From: JABMMZ01 sp044357345
GTDB lineage: Bacteria > Bacteroidota > Bacteroidia > NS11-12g > UBA955
NCBI GenBank assembly: GCA_044357345.1
Contig: JBIKPR010000003.1
Span: forward strand, 26,455-90,454
Direction of reading: 5' to 3'
DNA: 64,000 nt
In this document: in pieces, positions 18,599 through 27,454 of the stretch
Layout: every line of letters starts with the position of its first letter
Position numbering within the stretch: position 1 is the first letter of the stretch
The notes under the pieces: model-generated
What the model was told of the DNA's origin: nothing
Seen by the model: the letters and a program-made list of their open reading frames with translations, nothing else
Database searches by the model: none
Position numbers and translations under genes: made by a program

Positions 18599-18613
18599 AG
18601 AAATGTTATTAAA

Positions 18614-19531
18614 ATGAAAATTTCAATTGTAAGTCCAGTTTATAAAGCCGAGAACATTCTAGACGAGTTAGTCAAAAGAATAGTAACGGAAGTGTCGAGA
18701 ATTACTGATGATTTTGAACTCATATTAGTTGAAGATGGTAGTCCCGACATCTCATGGGAGAAAATAGAAAAAAACTGCAATTTGGATAAAAGAATTAAAG
18801 GCATCAAATTATCAAGAAATTTTGGTCAGCATCATGCAATTACTTGCGGATTAGACAATGCAGCTGGAGAGTGGGTAGTTGTAATGGATTGTGATTTACA
18901 AGATAGACCAGAGGAAATTATCAAATTATACCAAAAAGCATTAGAAGGTTTTGATATTGTTTTTGCAAGAAGGTTTAATAGAAAAGATAAATTCATTAAA
19001 AAATTAAGTTCAAAAATATTTTATAAAACTTTTTCATATTTGTCAGGTATAGACCAAGATGGTACAATTGCTAATTTTGGAATTTATTCAAAAAATATTG
19101 TTGAAAAAGTAATTCAATTGAGAGAGCCGATGAGAGCGTTTACTCCAATGGTTAAATGGATTGGTTTTAATTCAACTAACATCAATGTTGAACATGCAGA
19201 AAGATTGGAGGGTAAAACTTCTTATAATTGGAGTAAGCTAATCAATTTAGGGTTAGATATAGCTTTAGCATATAGTGATAAGCCATTAAAATTAACGGTA
19301 AAATTGGGATTTTTAATTTCTTTCTTTTCTTTCATTTTTGCAATAGTAAGTATTGTAAGATTTTATATTGGGAGTATAACTATTACAGGTTATACTAGCT
19401 TACTCGTTTCAATTTGGTTTTTATCAGGATTGCTTATCTTTATATTAGGTATAGTAGGCTTGTATATAAGTAAAATATTTGAAGCTGTAAAAGCTAGACC
19501 ATTATATGTAATTGAAAATAAAACATTTTAA
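18614..19531 (+). CDS. GT2 polyprenyl-phosphate glycosyltransferase (GtrB/DPM1-like)
   Basis: A 305-residue protein with a GT2 domain (residues 1 to about 215) and two C-terminal transmembrane helices, the GtrB/ArnC layout. Motifs are VSPVYKAEN, VEDGSPD, the DCDLQDRPEE metal/nucleotide site and KLSRNFGQHHAI. Such enzymes load a sugar onto undecaprenyl phosphate on the cytoplasmic face for use by a GT-C enzyme after flipping, often the adjacent membrane protein. It begins 15 bases after that gene and is followed by an acyltransferase one base after its stop. Confidence 0.87.
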   Translation: MKISIVSPVYKAENILDELVKRIVTEVSRITDDFELILVEDGSPDISWEKIEKNCNLDKRIKGIKLSRNFGQHHAITCGLDNAAGEWVVVMDCDLQDRPEEIIKLYQKALEGFDIVFARRFNRKDKFIKKLSSKIFYKTFSYLSGIDQDGTIANFGIYSKNIVEKVIQLREPMRAFTPMVKWIGFNSTNINVEHAERLEGKTSYNWSKLINLGLDIALAYSDKPLKLTVKLGFLISFFSFIFAIVSIVRFYIGSITITGYTSLLVSIWFLSGLLIFILGIVGLYISKIFEAVKARPLYVIENKTF

Positions 19532-19532
19532 A

Positions 19533-20321
19533 ATGAATATAAAAACAGATAATCTAAGTATTGGCAAAAATTCTTATATAGATCCTACAGCAAAAATTGT
19601 AGGTTTAAATGGAAATGCAAAAAATATTATCATAGGAGATAATGTTTATATTGGTTCCAATGTTCAAATTATTTGTGATGATTTTAAGATAGGTGACTAT
19701 AGTAAGATACAACACAATACTAATATTCACGGATATTTGCCATGTAAAATAGGGCACAATGCTTGGATAGGACAGTTTTCTATTATTGATTGTATTGGTG
19801 GAACAACAATAGGTAATAATTGCGGTATAGGGGCACATTCACAAATTTGGAGTCATATTAAATTTGGAGATACTTTAGAAGGTTCTAGGTTTCTATCAGA
19901 AAAACCTGCAATAATTGGTAATGATGTTTGGTTTGTTGGACATTGTATTGTTTCGCCAATTATAGCAGAAGATAAGTCAATGGCAATGGCTGGTTCAGTA
20001 ATTACTAAAAATATGAATTTTAATGAGATATATGCTGGATCACCTGCTAAAAGTATATCTGATAAAGTTGGATATCAATTTGTAGATAATACTTTAGATT
20101 ATAAATTTAAAAAAATGCAATCATACCTTAATGATTTTGAAAGAAACATTGATAAACCACACAATATAAAAATCGTAAAAGACATAATTAACATAAATCA
20201 AAATGATGAATTTTCTTATTTTGATGTGTCTACAAGAAAATATACTAAAAAGTTAACAACTGAAGAAGTTATGTTTATGAAGTTTTTATTACCAGCAAAA
20301 GCTAAATTTATACCTTTTTAA
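19533..20321 (+). CDS. left-handed beta-helix (hexapeptide repeat) acyltransferase
   Basis: A 262-residue protein. Residues 1 to about 185 are hexapeptide repeats (IGDNVYIGSNVQI, IGHNAWIGQF, IGNNCGIGAHSQI) ending in the AGSPAKSI motif of LbH acetyltransferases. The last 75 residues are a non-repetitive extension. These trimeric enzymes transfer acetyl or other acyl groups from CoA to a sugar hydroxyl or amine. It lies 2 bases upstream of wecE, so N-acetylation of the 4-amino sugar that WecE makes is a natural guess; it is not a WecD (GNAT) homologue. The ATG at 19533 was chosen; an upstream TTG at 19512 lies inside the previous gene. Confidence 0.8.
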   Translation: MNIKTDNLSIGKNSYIDPTAKIVGLNGNAKNIIIGDNVYIGSNVQIICDDFKIGDYSKIQHNTNIHGYLPCKIGHNAWIGQFSIIDCIGGTTIGNNCGIGAHSQIWSHIKFGDTLEGSRFLSEKPAIIGNDVWFVGHCIVSPIIAEDKSMAMAGSVITKNMNFNEIYAGSPAKSISDKVGYQFVDNTLDYKFKKMQSYLNDFERNIDKPHNIKIVKDIININQNDEFSYFDVSTRKYTKKLTTEEVMFMKFLLPAKAKFIPF

Positions 20322-20322
20322 A

Positions 20323-21471
20323 ATGACTCCTTTCAACAAACCCTTTTTAACAGGCAAAGAAACAGCCTATATTACCGATGCGGTTGCATCCGGTAAAATA
20401 TCTGGCAATGGCAAGTATACCCAATTATGCCAAAATTATTTTGAAAATAAGTATGGTTTTCGAAAGTGTTTACTCACAACTTCATGCACAGATGCCTTAG
20501 AAATGGCAGCCATACTATTAGATATTAAATCTGGAGATGAAGTTATTATGCCTTCATATACTTTTGTTAGTACTGCCAATGCTTTTGTACTGCGAGGTGC
20601 AAAGATTGTGTTTGCAGATTCAATGAAGATAAATCCTAATATAGATGCGCAATCTCTAGAGTTATTAATAACAAGCAAAACCAAAGCCATTGTGCCTGTG
20701 CATTATGCCGGAATATCATGTGATATGGATGCCATTATGGACTTGGCTGCCAAGAACAATCTATTTGTGGTGGAAGACGCTGCACAAGCTATTGACAGTT
20801 ATTATACGGGTAAAGATGGCATTCAAAAGCCATTGGGAAGTATCGGCCATTTGGCGGCTTTCAGTTTCCATGAAACCAAAAATATTATTTCTGGCGAAGG
20901 GGGAATGTTGGTGGTAAATGATCCACAATTTGCCCAAAGAGCAGAAATTATATGGGAAAAAGGCACAAACCGCTCTGCATTTTTTAGAGGCGAAGTAGAC
21001 AAATATGGTTGGGTAGATGTAGGTTCTTCTTTTTTACCATCGGAAATAATAGCCGCTTTTTTATGGGCACAATTGGAACACTTAGAAGAGATACAAAATA
21101 AACGCAAGTCCATTTGGAAACAGTATTGGGAAGGATTGCAAACCCTGCAAGAAAAGGGTGTTCTTAAACTTCCCTTAGTGCCCGATTATGCCGCAAACAA
21201 TGCCCACATGTTTTATGTGGTTTGTCAAAATCTAGAACACAGGATAAACTTAATTGATGCATTGAAAAAAGAAGAAATCCATTCAGTTTTTCATTATTTA
21301 AGTTTGCATAAAAGTCCATTCTATCAAACCAAACACGATAGGCGTATCTTGCCTAATTCAGATTTTTATTCAGATACTTTGTTAAGGTTGCCAATGTATT
21401 ATGAGTTAGAAGAGAGTATAGTCGAGAGAATAGTTGAAATAATTATGGGAATTTATAATGATCAATTGTAA
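20323..21471 (+). CDS. wecE: dTDP-4-amino-4,6-dideoxygalactose transaminase
   Basis: A 382-residue DegT-family PLP enzyme that closely matches E. coli WecE/RffA as remembered. Shared blocks include GDEVIMPSYTFVSTANAF, FSFHETKN with Schiff-base Lys186, EKGTNRSAFFRG, DVGSSFLPSE and the NAHMFYVV segment. WecE transfers an amine from glutamate to C4 of dTDP-4-keto-6-deoxyglucose, giving dTDP-Fuc4N, the precursor of Fuc4NAc in enterobacterial common antigen. The rmlA/rmlB genes for its substrate are not in this window. It is the last gene before a 700-base stretch containing a decayed asnB copy. Confidence 0.88.
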   Translation: MTPFNKPFLTGKETAYITDAVASGKISGNGKYTQLCQNYFENKYGFRKCLLTTSCTDALEMAAILLDIKSGDEVIMPSYTFVSTANAFVLRGAKIVFADSMKINPNIDAQSLELLITSKTKAIVPVHYAGISCDMDAIMDLAAKNNLFVVEDAAQAIDSYYTGKDGIQKPLGSIGHLAAFSFHETKNIISGEGGMLVVNDPQFAQRAEIIWEKGTNRSAFFRGEVDKYGWVDVGSSFLPSEIIAAFLWAQLEHLEEIQNKRKSIWKQYWEGLQTLQEKGVLKLPLVPDYAANNAHMFYVVCQNLEHRINLIDALKKEEIHSVFHYLSLHKSPFYQTKHDRRILPNSDFYSDTLLRLPMYYELEESIVERIVEIIMGIYNDQL

Positions 21472-21574
21472 AGAGGGTTAATAGGTTTGAGATCTGTATT
21501 TTTTATAGTATTTAGACATTATAAATCAAGAAATTAAAGATAATGAAAACTGTAAAAAGTATCTTATACACCTT

Positions 21575-21990
21575 GAAAAACTAACTAATCACTCTGTGGA
21601 CCTTATGGTTTTAGTGAAAAATCATTTAAAGAATGCATAGTGCATAATGAATTTTTTGAAAATTGTTTTAAGAATTAAAAAGAAATTTTGATTGAGCATT
21701 CTTAATAAAAAGTGTTGAAATTCTAATTTCCTTCTTGGGATAGCGATTAGTAACCTTTGTTTTTTAGCTGTCTACAAGCGGTAAAATTGGACAAAGATTC
21801 ACAAAGTTGCTCGTGAGTGAAGCTATGAAATGCAATGTGTATGAAACAGTAAGGACAAGAATATTTAAATTTGTAAAAAGAAGTCCTTTGAAATATTAGT
21901 TTAATAGTGAATTGAAGAAAGACCTATTAGATAGCGTAAAAGACAGTTAATAGAAAGAAGAATTGTATAATGCAAATAAAACCTTTGGTT
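21575..21990 (+). pseudogene. decayed 3' fragment of a second asnB
   Basis: Despite many stops and frameshifts, this region aligns along its length to bases about 12570-12990 of the intact asnB. Translating piecewise gives VHNEFFENCF against VYHEFFEHCL, FTKLLVSEAMK against FTKLLLREAMK, ETVRTRIFKF against ETVRTRTFKV, and FNSELKKDLLDSVK against FNGALKEWVLDTVK. Only the last third of the gene is recognisable; nothing of the glutaminase or PP-loop remains. The degree of decay is far greater than for the dehydrogenase fragment at 16.6 kb, so the two events differ in age. The rest of the gap (21472-21574 and 21991-22174) holds nothing I can identify. Confidence 0.85.
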
Positions 21991-22174
21991 TAAGTCCAAA
22001 ATAAGTATTAAGATGCATGTTTCAGAATTAATGTGCAAATAATACGGTAGATAGAAAAGTTGTTTGTTATTAGTTAAATCAAAAAATTTACCTCGGCAAA
22101 TTGATTTGGAAATATAATAAATAGGTAAAGAAATTTTTTTGTGCAATATTTGAGTAAAAAAATAAAGTAATATA

Positions 22175-23452
22175 ATGAAAATAGGAATATTAGGTTTAGG
22201 GTATGTTGGCATAGTAAATGTAGCTTGCTTATCAAAACAAGGGTATACTGTTTATTGTACAGATGTAAAAAAACAAAAAGTTATTGCAGTTAAAGAAGGC
22301 AAAAGTCCAATTTTAGAACCGCAAGTAGAAGAATTGATTCAATCTGGATTGGGGAAAGGACTGATTATTCCAACAGAAGACGTCAAAGAATTAATAGAAC
22401 AATCAGATATTTTAATTACTTGCGTAGGAACACCCAGCAAAATAAGCGGTGAAGTAAACTTAGATTATCTAACCAATGTAGTTATTGAAATCTGTTCATT
22501 TCTTAAAGAAGAGGATAAAAAATACCTTGTATTTAGAAGTACAGTGCCACCAGGTACAACAGAAATGTTGATAGATAAATATATTTCTAAAAAGTTTCCC
22601 AATGTGCAAACTGTTTTTTATCCTGAATTTTTAAGAGAGGGTACTGCAGTAAAGGATTTTTTCAACTATGGAAGGTTTGTGCTTGGGGCAGAAAAAAGCA
22701 AAAACTATGATGAACTAATTGACATAATACATTCAGATAAAACTGCGCCTGTTTTTATAACTGATTATAAAACTTCTGAGTATGCAAAATATATAGACAA
22801 TGGATTCCATGCCCTAAAAGTTGTATGGGCAAATGAAATCTTTGGCTTGGGCGCCGAATTGGGTGTTAATGTATATGACTCTCATCAAATATTTGTAGCT
22901 GACGATAAATTAAACATCTCTTCAAGGTATTTAAAACCTGGAACACCATTTGGAGGTTCATGTTTGCCAAAGGATGTAAGAGAATTACAACATTTAAAAA
23001 CCAAATCAAACAGAAGTTTTAAACTTATTGAAAGCCTTATTCCAAGTAATGATTCATTTATTGCAGATATCATAGAAAAAATCAAAGCATTCGAAAAACT
23101 TAAATTAGGTTTTGTCGGTGTTACATTTAAAAACCATTCGGATGATCTTAGAGAAAGTCCTATTTTGAGAATCTTATTGGCATTAAGACAGCAGGAAACT
23201 GAATATGAAATAGCGATATTTGATGAGGATATTAATTCAGCCAATGTTAGGATTGAATTTCCTTTTTTGTATTCAGGAATAAAAAATTTAGAAGAAGTAA
23301 TTTTAGAGTCAGAATTGTTGATTGTTTCCAAAAGATATTTAGAGCAAGTACTGGCTAATAAAAAATCCAATCAAATTATATTTAATTTATCTGATAATAA
23401 AACGGCCAGTAATAAAGACTTGATCTACAACCTATATTGTCCGAATGCATGA
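22175..23452 (+). CDS. UDP-glucose/GDP-mannose dehydrogenase family, closest to GDP-mannose 6-dehydrogenase (AlgD)
   Basis: A 425-residue NAD-dependent dehydrogenase that oxidises the C6 hydroxyl of a sugar nucleotide twice to give a uronic acid. The Rossmann motif is GILGLGYVG, the central region carries CVGTPSK, and the catalytic cysteine is in FGGSCLPKDVR. Several blocks fit AlgD better than UDP-glucose dehydrogenase: KSPILEP, HALKVVWANE, DKLNISSRYLKPG and DDLRESP. The donor could therefore be GDP-mannose, giving GDP-mannuronate, but UDP-glucose or a UDP-HexNAc cannot be excluded. A 5' fragment of the same gene lies at 16589. Its stop overlaps the next start (ATGA). Confidence 0.88.
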   Translation: MKIGILGLGYVGIVNVACLSKQGYTVYCTDVKKQKVIAVKEGKSPILEPQVEELIQSGLGKGLIIPTEDVKELIEQSDILITCVGTPSKISGEVNLDYLTNVVIEICSFLKEEDKKYLVFRSTVPPGTTEMLIDKYISKKFPNVQTVFYPEFLREGTAVKDFFNYGRFVLGAEKSKNYDELIDIIHSDKTAPVFITDYKTSEYAKYIDNGFHALKVVWANEIFGLGAELGVNVYDSHQIFVADDKLNISSRYLKPGTPFGGSCLPKDVRELQHLKTKSNRSFKLIESLIPSNDSFIADIIEKIKAFEKLKLGFVGVTFKNHSDDLRESPILRILLALRQQETEYEIAIFDEDINSANVRIEFPFLYSGIKNLEEVILESELLIVSKRYLEQVLANKKSNQIIFNLSDNKTASNKDLIYNLYCPNA

Positions 23453-24618
23453 CTTTAATCTATGTTTATATAGGAGGAAGTAAAGCTTCAAGTGTTCAAC
23501 AAAAAGTGGTGAACCAAGTCAAAGAGATGAATGCGCATGGTATGAAAGCTATAGGTTGGTTTTTTACACAAGAAGTAGAGGTGGACACTTCTTTTGGAGA
23601 ATATATAGTGTTAAAACCACTAAAAAATTATTCAAAAAAATACGAGTTTTTTCAAAAAAACTATGAGGAGCAGTTCCATTATAAACAAATTATAGAGGCG
23701 CTTAAGGATGCGAGCTTTGACATTCTGTTTATTCGCCATGGTAGTCCAGGAACAGCCTATTTTAAGATGTTAAAACAATGGGCGAATAAAATATATTTAT
23801 ATATTCCTTCAAATTCTATTGCAGAGAACTTTCAAGAGAGAAAAGCAAACAAATCCAATTCAACTGCATCATGGATTATTGGTTGGTTTCAATACTTTTG
23901 GTTCATTTGGTTCATGCATTACAGATTGTTTTGGTTTGTATTACCTAAACTAAAAGGTGTGGTAGCATTTACACCTGAATTTGCCAAAATGCTTAAGCTT
24001 AAAAGCTTGAGTAAGGCAAAAACTATTTACAACAGGGATGGCGCAGATTGTCCTAACGTTAAAGTAAGAACTTTTTTACCTATGAATCCTAAGGTTTATT
24101 CCTTTGTTTTTTTAAAAGGAAGTTCGATGCAACAGCCATGGGCAGGTTTGGAGCGTTTGATTGCCAGTATCAAAGCAAGACCCGATATCCCTTGTCAATT
24201 ATATATTACGGGAAAAGTATATAATCCTGAGGATTTTCAAGAATCTTTTATTCAATTAACCGATCGTTTAGAAGATGATAAATTAGCAGAATTAATTAAC
24301 GGTGTTGATGTTGGGGTAAGTAATTTGGCAAATTACATGATTCAGTTTAATGAAACCACGAACCTTAAAAGCAGAGATTATTATGCGCGAGGACTTCCAT
24401 TTATTCAAGCCAACACAATGCCAGATATTGAGGGAACAAAAGGAGCGGATTATTATTTGAACTTACCTAACAACAGTCAGTTAATCGATATGGATAAGGT
24501 AGTCTCATTTATTGAAAAAATGCGTAAAAATCATAATCATCCAAATGAAATGAGAAATTATGCAGAAGAAAATTTGAGTTGGAATAAAACGGTTGGTGAA
24601 TTGATAAAAAATATATAA
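23449..24618 (+). CDS. putative GT-B glycosyltransferase
   Basis: A 389-residue protein starting from the ATG that overlaps the dehydrogenase stop. The N terminus (LIYVYIGGSKASSVQQ) and a C-terminal domain with ITGKVYNPEDF, GVDVGVSNLANYM and YYARGLPFI segments are consistent with a GT-B fold glycosyltransferase, though the donor-binding glutamate motif is not clear. A Trp/Phe-rich hydrophobic patch around residues 145-170 suggests membrane association. It probably uses the uronic acid made by the dehydrogenase upstream or a sugar next to it; that is inference from gene order. Confidence 0.6.
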   Translation: MTLIYVYIGGSKASSVQQKVVNQVKEMNAHGMKAIGWFFTQEVEVDTSFGEYIVLKPLKNYSKKYEFFQKNYEEQFHYKQIIEALKDASFDILFIRHGSPGTAYFKMLKQWANKIYLYIPSNSIAENFQERKANKSNSTASWIIGWFQYFWFIWFMHYRLFWFVLPKLKGVVAFTPEFAKMLKLKSLSKAKTIYNRDGADCPNVKVRTFLPMNPKVYSFVFLKGSSMQQPWAGLERLIASIKARPDIPCQLYITGKVYNPEDFQESFIQLTDRLEDDKLAELINGVDVGVSNLANYMIQFNETTNLKSRDYYARGLPFIQANTMPDIEGTKGADYYLNLPNNSQLIDMDKVVSFIEKMRKNHNHPNEMRNYAEENLSWNKTVGELIKNI

Positions 24619-24620
24619 AT

Positions 24621-26042
24621 ATGATTAAAAATAAAGTAAAAAAATTTATTGCGGTTTTTTTATCATTGTCTTCATTGATTGTATTCTTTATAATTTCATT
24701 TTTTAGATGGAAATATAATGATGATTATGTTTTCCCTAAAATGTTAGAAACTCAATCTTTGTTAAATTTTGCAATTGACCATTATATGAATTGGGATGCA
24801 AAATTTTTAATGCCATTTGGATTGTTTTGGTTTGGGATAGTTAAGTATTTAAATTTTGATATTCTAATGCCATTGGCTTCTATTTCTTTTATAGGCATTT
24901 CATTTTTAATTGTTAAGATTTTTGAGCAACAGACAAATGTTAGTTTTTCAATAATTAATAAAATAATTTTAACGTCAATTGTAAATGGATGCTTGTTTTT
25001 ACTTATGTATCATACTCATGGCGATTTGCTCTATTGGATGTCAGGGAGTGTCTATATACATGGAGAAATGTTCTCCTTGCTTTGGGTCTATCTATTTTAC
25101 AAAAAGATGTACTCAAAAACAATTTTCTTAGTTTTCACCTTTTTTGTTAGTACAATTCCACAAAACATCGCATTTGGCTTGTCTTTTTTAATTTTAATTG
25201 AAGCAGCAGCACAGCAAAGTAATGAGCTAAAAAAAAGATATTTATTAATTTTTTCTTTGTTTGTTATTGGAATCTCATTGTCAACTTTTTCACCAGGTTC
25301 GTTTAAGCAATTGGCATACATGCAATCAAGTAGTTATAATAATATCGCGGCAAACAATAATACTGTATTTGATTATATAATTCATTTTTTTAAAATATAC
25401 ATAGAAGCATTAACGCCAAACTATGTCTTATTTATATTATTAAGTTTGTTTTATATTTTGACTTCCTATATAGTAATAAACATGAGGGTTAAGAAGATTA
25501 ATTTTATAATGGCTCCATATATTAATAAAAAATTTGATAGTAAAAGTTTATTGAATACAGCATTAACTTACAAGTGGTTCTTGGCTTCATTTTTTTCTTT
25601 AACTATATATTGGCCTACAATGCTATATGGAAATAGGTATTATTTGGGATTTTATATTTTCCTATTTATAGCTTTAGTATTATTTTTAAATAAGCATGTA
25701 GAAGCAGAAAAACGCATTAACAACCTTGGCTTTATTTTAATATTGGGTTTAATTGTCTTCTTTCTTGTAAGATATTCTATTACACTTAAAGAAAGTTTTT
25801 TAGTAAATAAATTTATGAAAGATAGAGAGCAAATTTTAAGAGAAAACAGAGGTGCTGATGAATTAACCTTAGATGTATTAGATTTTAGTAGTTTTACAAG
25901 GTCAATTAGAACCTCAGAAATTTCACATGATTCTAATTATGTTACAAATTTAAATTATGCAAGTTTCTATAATATAAAAACCATTAAAGCTAGAAATGTT
26001 ATTACTAAGAATCAATTATTAACATTTCAAAATAAAAAATAA
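24621..26042 (+). CDS. polytopic membrane protein (DUF6056-like), unknown function
   Basis: A 473-residue protein with about ten hydrophobic segments over residues 10-375 and a soluble C-terminal 85 residues. An acidic first extracytoplasmic loop (KYNDDYVFPKML) and a YWMSGSVYIHGEM segment resemble the DUF6056 family, which has GT-C-like topology and occurs in O-antigen loci. It might be a lipid-linked-sugar transferase or a polymerase; nothing in the sequence decides this. It starts 3 bases after the previous gene and is followed within 45 bases by the left end of the IS element, which may have separated it from former downstream partners. Confidence 0.6.
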   Translation: MIKNKVKKFIAVFLSLSSLIVFFIISFFRWKYNDDYVFPKMLETQSLLNFAIDHYMNWDAKFLMPFGLFWFGIVKYLNFDILMPLASISFIGISFLIVKIFEQQTNVSFSIINKIILTSIVNGCLFLLMYHTHGDLLYWMSGSVYIHGEMFSLLWVYLFYKKMYSKTIFLVFTFFVSTIPQNIAFGLSFLILIEAAAQQSNELKKRYLLIFSLFVIGISLSTFSPGSFKQLAYMQSSSYNNIAANNNTVFDYIIHFFKIYIEALTPNYVLFILLSLFYILTSYIVINMRVKKINFIMAPYINKKFDSKSLLNTALTYKWFLASFFSLTIYWPTMLYGNRYYLGFYIFLFIALVLFLNKHVEAEKRINNLGFILILGLIVFFLVRYSITLKESFLVNKFMKDREQILRENRGADELTLDVLDFSSFTRSIRTSEISHDSNYVTNLNYASFYNIKTIKARNVITKNQLLTFQNKK

Positions 26043-26154
26043 GCATATTTTATAATTAGCTGTATAAATATACTAGCAGATCAGTTTGTAACCCTCCCCA
26101 AAAATAGTACAGTTTAAAAAGTTACAAAAAGTAATTAATTTTAAACCGACTAAT

Positions 26155-26421
26155 ATGAGAAAATCAAAATTTACAGAAGTACAAATTTTAAAAGCACTAA
26201 AAGAGTATGAAACAGGCAGGTCAGCAGAAGACATAAGCCGAGACTTGGGTATTCAAAAAGTTACTTTTTATAGGTGGAAACAAGAGTATTCAGGGATGAA
26301 TTCTACCCAAATGTCAGAATTAAAAGCACTAAGAGAAGAAAACCAAAAGTTAAAGACCATGTATGCCGATATGGCCTTAGACAATAAGGTTCTTAAGGAT
26401 GTGTTGTCAAAAAAGTTCTGA
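26155..26421 (+). CDS. IS3-family transposase OrfA
   Basis: An 88-residue protein with an N-terminal helix-turn-helix (KFTEVQILKALKEYE, then GIQKVTFYRWKQEY) that binds the terminal repeats, followed by a leucine-zipper-like coiled coil (ELKALREENQKLKTMY). This is the standard OrfA of IS3 elements. It ends in SKKF and a stop directly after the slippery heptamer, so translation either terminates as OrfA or shifts -1 into the orfB frame to give the OrfAB transposase. Confidence 0.92.
   Translation: MRKSKFTEVQILKALKEYETGRSAEDISRDLGIQKVTFYRWKQEYSGMNSTQMSELKALREENQKLKTMYADMALDNKVLKDVLSKKF
26409..26415 (+). other. programmed -1 ribosomal frameshift site (A AAA AAG)
   Basis: The heptamer A-AAA-AAG is in register with orfA (zero-frame codons AAA at 26410 and AAG at 26413), two codons before the orfA stop. 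The -1 frame is open from here through VLKPCDRRERVDYIV into the orfB integrase core. This is the classical arrangement for producing OrfAB in IS3 elements. Confidence 0.85.
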
Positions 26422-27293
26422 AGCCTTGTGACCGCAGGGAACGGGTTGATTATATTGTATCTGAATACAATTTTAGTCTGTCCAAGGCTTGCAAATTAAT
26501 GAACCTATCCCGAACAGTGTACAAATATAAATCGAAGAGAGATGATAGCCAGGTAGAAGACAGGGTACTTTCTTTGGCGTTAAAGAGGCCAACGGATGGC
26601 CAAGATATGATTTACTATAGAATAAGAAACGAAGGGGTAAAATGGAATTACAAACGCGTTAGAAGAATTTATATGAAGTTGAATTTAAACAAGAAAACTA
26701 AAACACGAAAAAGAATACCTGCTAGAGTAAAGGAGCCATTATTCTGCCCAGAAGAGCCAAACTATGGGTGGTCAATGGACTTCATGCACGATGCTCTGAG
26801 CAATGGCAGAAAATTTAGGACTTTGAATGTAATTGATGATTACAATAGAGAAGTTCTTGCAATAGGAGCTCACTTAAGTATAGGCTAAAAATTGGTGACT
26901 GATGTATTAAACGATATTGAAATTGAAAGAGGAAAACCAAAAATTATTAGGGTTGATAATGGCCCGGAATTTATATCAAGTATATTAGGGGATTGGTGCT
27001 ACAAGAGAGATATTAAATTGCAATTTATACAACCCGGAAAGCCTACTCAAAATGGCTACGTAGAAAGATTTAACAGAACTTTTAGAAGAGAAATATTAGA
27101 TGCATACATATTCGATAGCTTGGATCAGGTCAGATTACTGACTGAAGAATGGATACAAGAATACAACAACGACAGACCTCATGAATCATTGGGAGGAATA
27201 CCTCCAGCGCTATACAGCAAGCAAAATTCTAATTTTAAAAGCAGGGAGGCTAGCCTCCCTGCTTTTAAAGAACCTTTAATATTGAAGAATTAA
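26415..27293 (+). pseudogene. IS3-family transposase OrfB (integrase core), interrupted by a nonsense codon
   Basis: The -1 frame encodes a DDE/rve integrase core: first Asp in SMDFMHDAL, second Asp in RVDNGPEF, and Glu in GYVERFNRTFRRE, followed by the usual LGGIPPALY C terminus. An in-frame TAA at 26886-26888, between the first and second catalytic Asp (after HLSIG), splits it into pieces of 26415-26888 and 26892-27293. All other positions stay in the same frame, so a single base change explains the break. The transposase should be inactive unless the stop is read through. Confidence 0.9.
27234..27269. repeat. 36-bp perfect palindrome at the 3' end of orfB
   Basis: The sequence is an uninterrupted inverted repeat with arms TTTAAAAGCAGGGAGGCT and its exact complement, with no loop bases. 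It sits within the last codons of orfB, about 70 bp inside the right end. The remnant copy at 16752-16787 keeps it with one mismatch. It could act as a transcription terminator or as a structural block to outside transcription reaching the transposase. Confidence 0.85.
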
Positions 27294-27454
27294 ATGAGAA
27301 ACATTATCTTTGAATCCTGTACTAAAAAAGGGAGGGTTACAGTATCGTTAGTTTAAATTTTGAGCTGATTATTGAATTATTTGGCGAATAATTCCTGTTC
27401 AAAAATAGTTTTGAGAACATTAATGCTTAATATGACACTTCGCATTAAAAGCAT

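Larger units (their letters stand above)
26087..27341 (+). mobile_element. IS3-family insertion sequence, 1255 bp, probably inactive
   Basis: The element is bounded by imperfect terminal inverted repeats of about 25 bp: TGTAACCCTCCCC-AAAAA at 26087-26112, and its inverse ending GGGAGGGTTACA at 27317-27341. Inside are the two overlapping frames of an IS3 transposase, a canonical A6G frameshift site, and a nonsense codon within orfB. The bases flanking the ends (GTT on the left, GTA on the right) do not form a clean target duplication, which hints at rearrangement after insertion. A 125-bp remnant of a second copy lies at 16735-16859. Confidence 0.92.

Noticed and set aside
22885..23370. 161-codon open frame on the minus strand inside the dehydrogenase gene
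   Set aside because: It is antisense to a clear, conserved gene, has a composition typical of a shadow frame (Ser/Leu/Ile-rich) and no recognisable motif.
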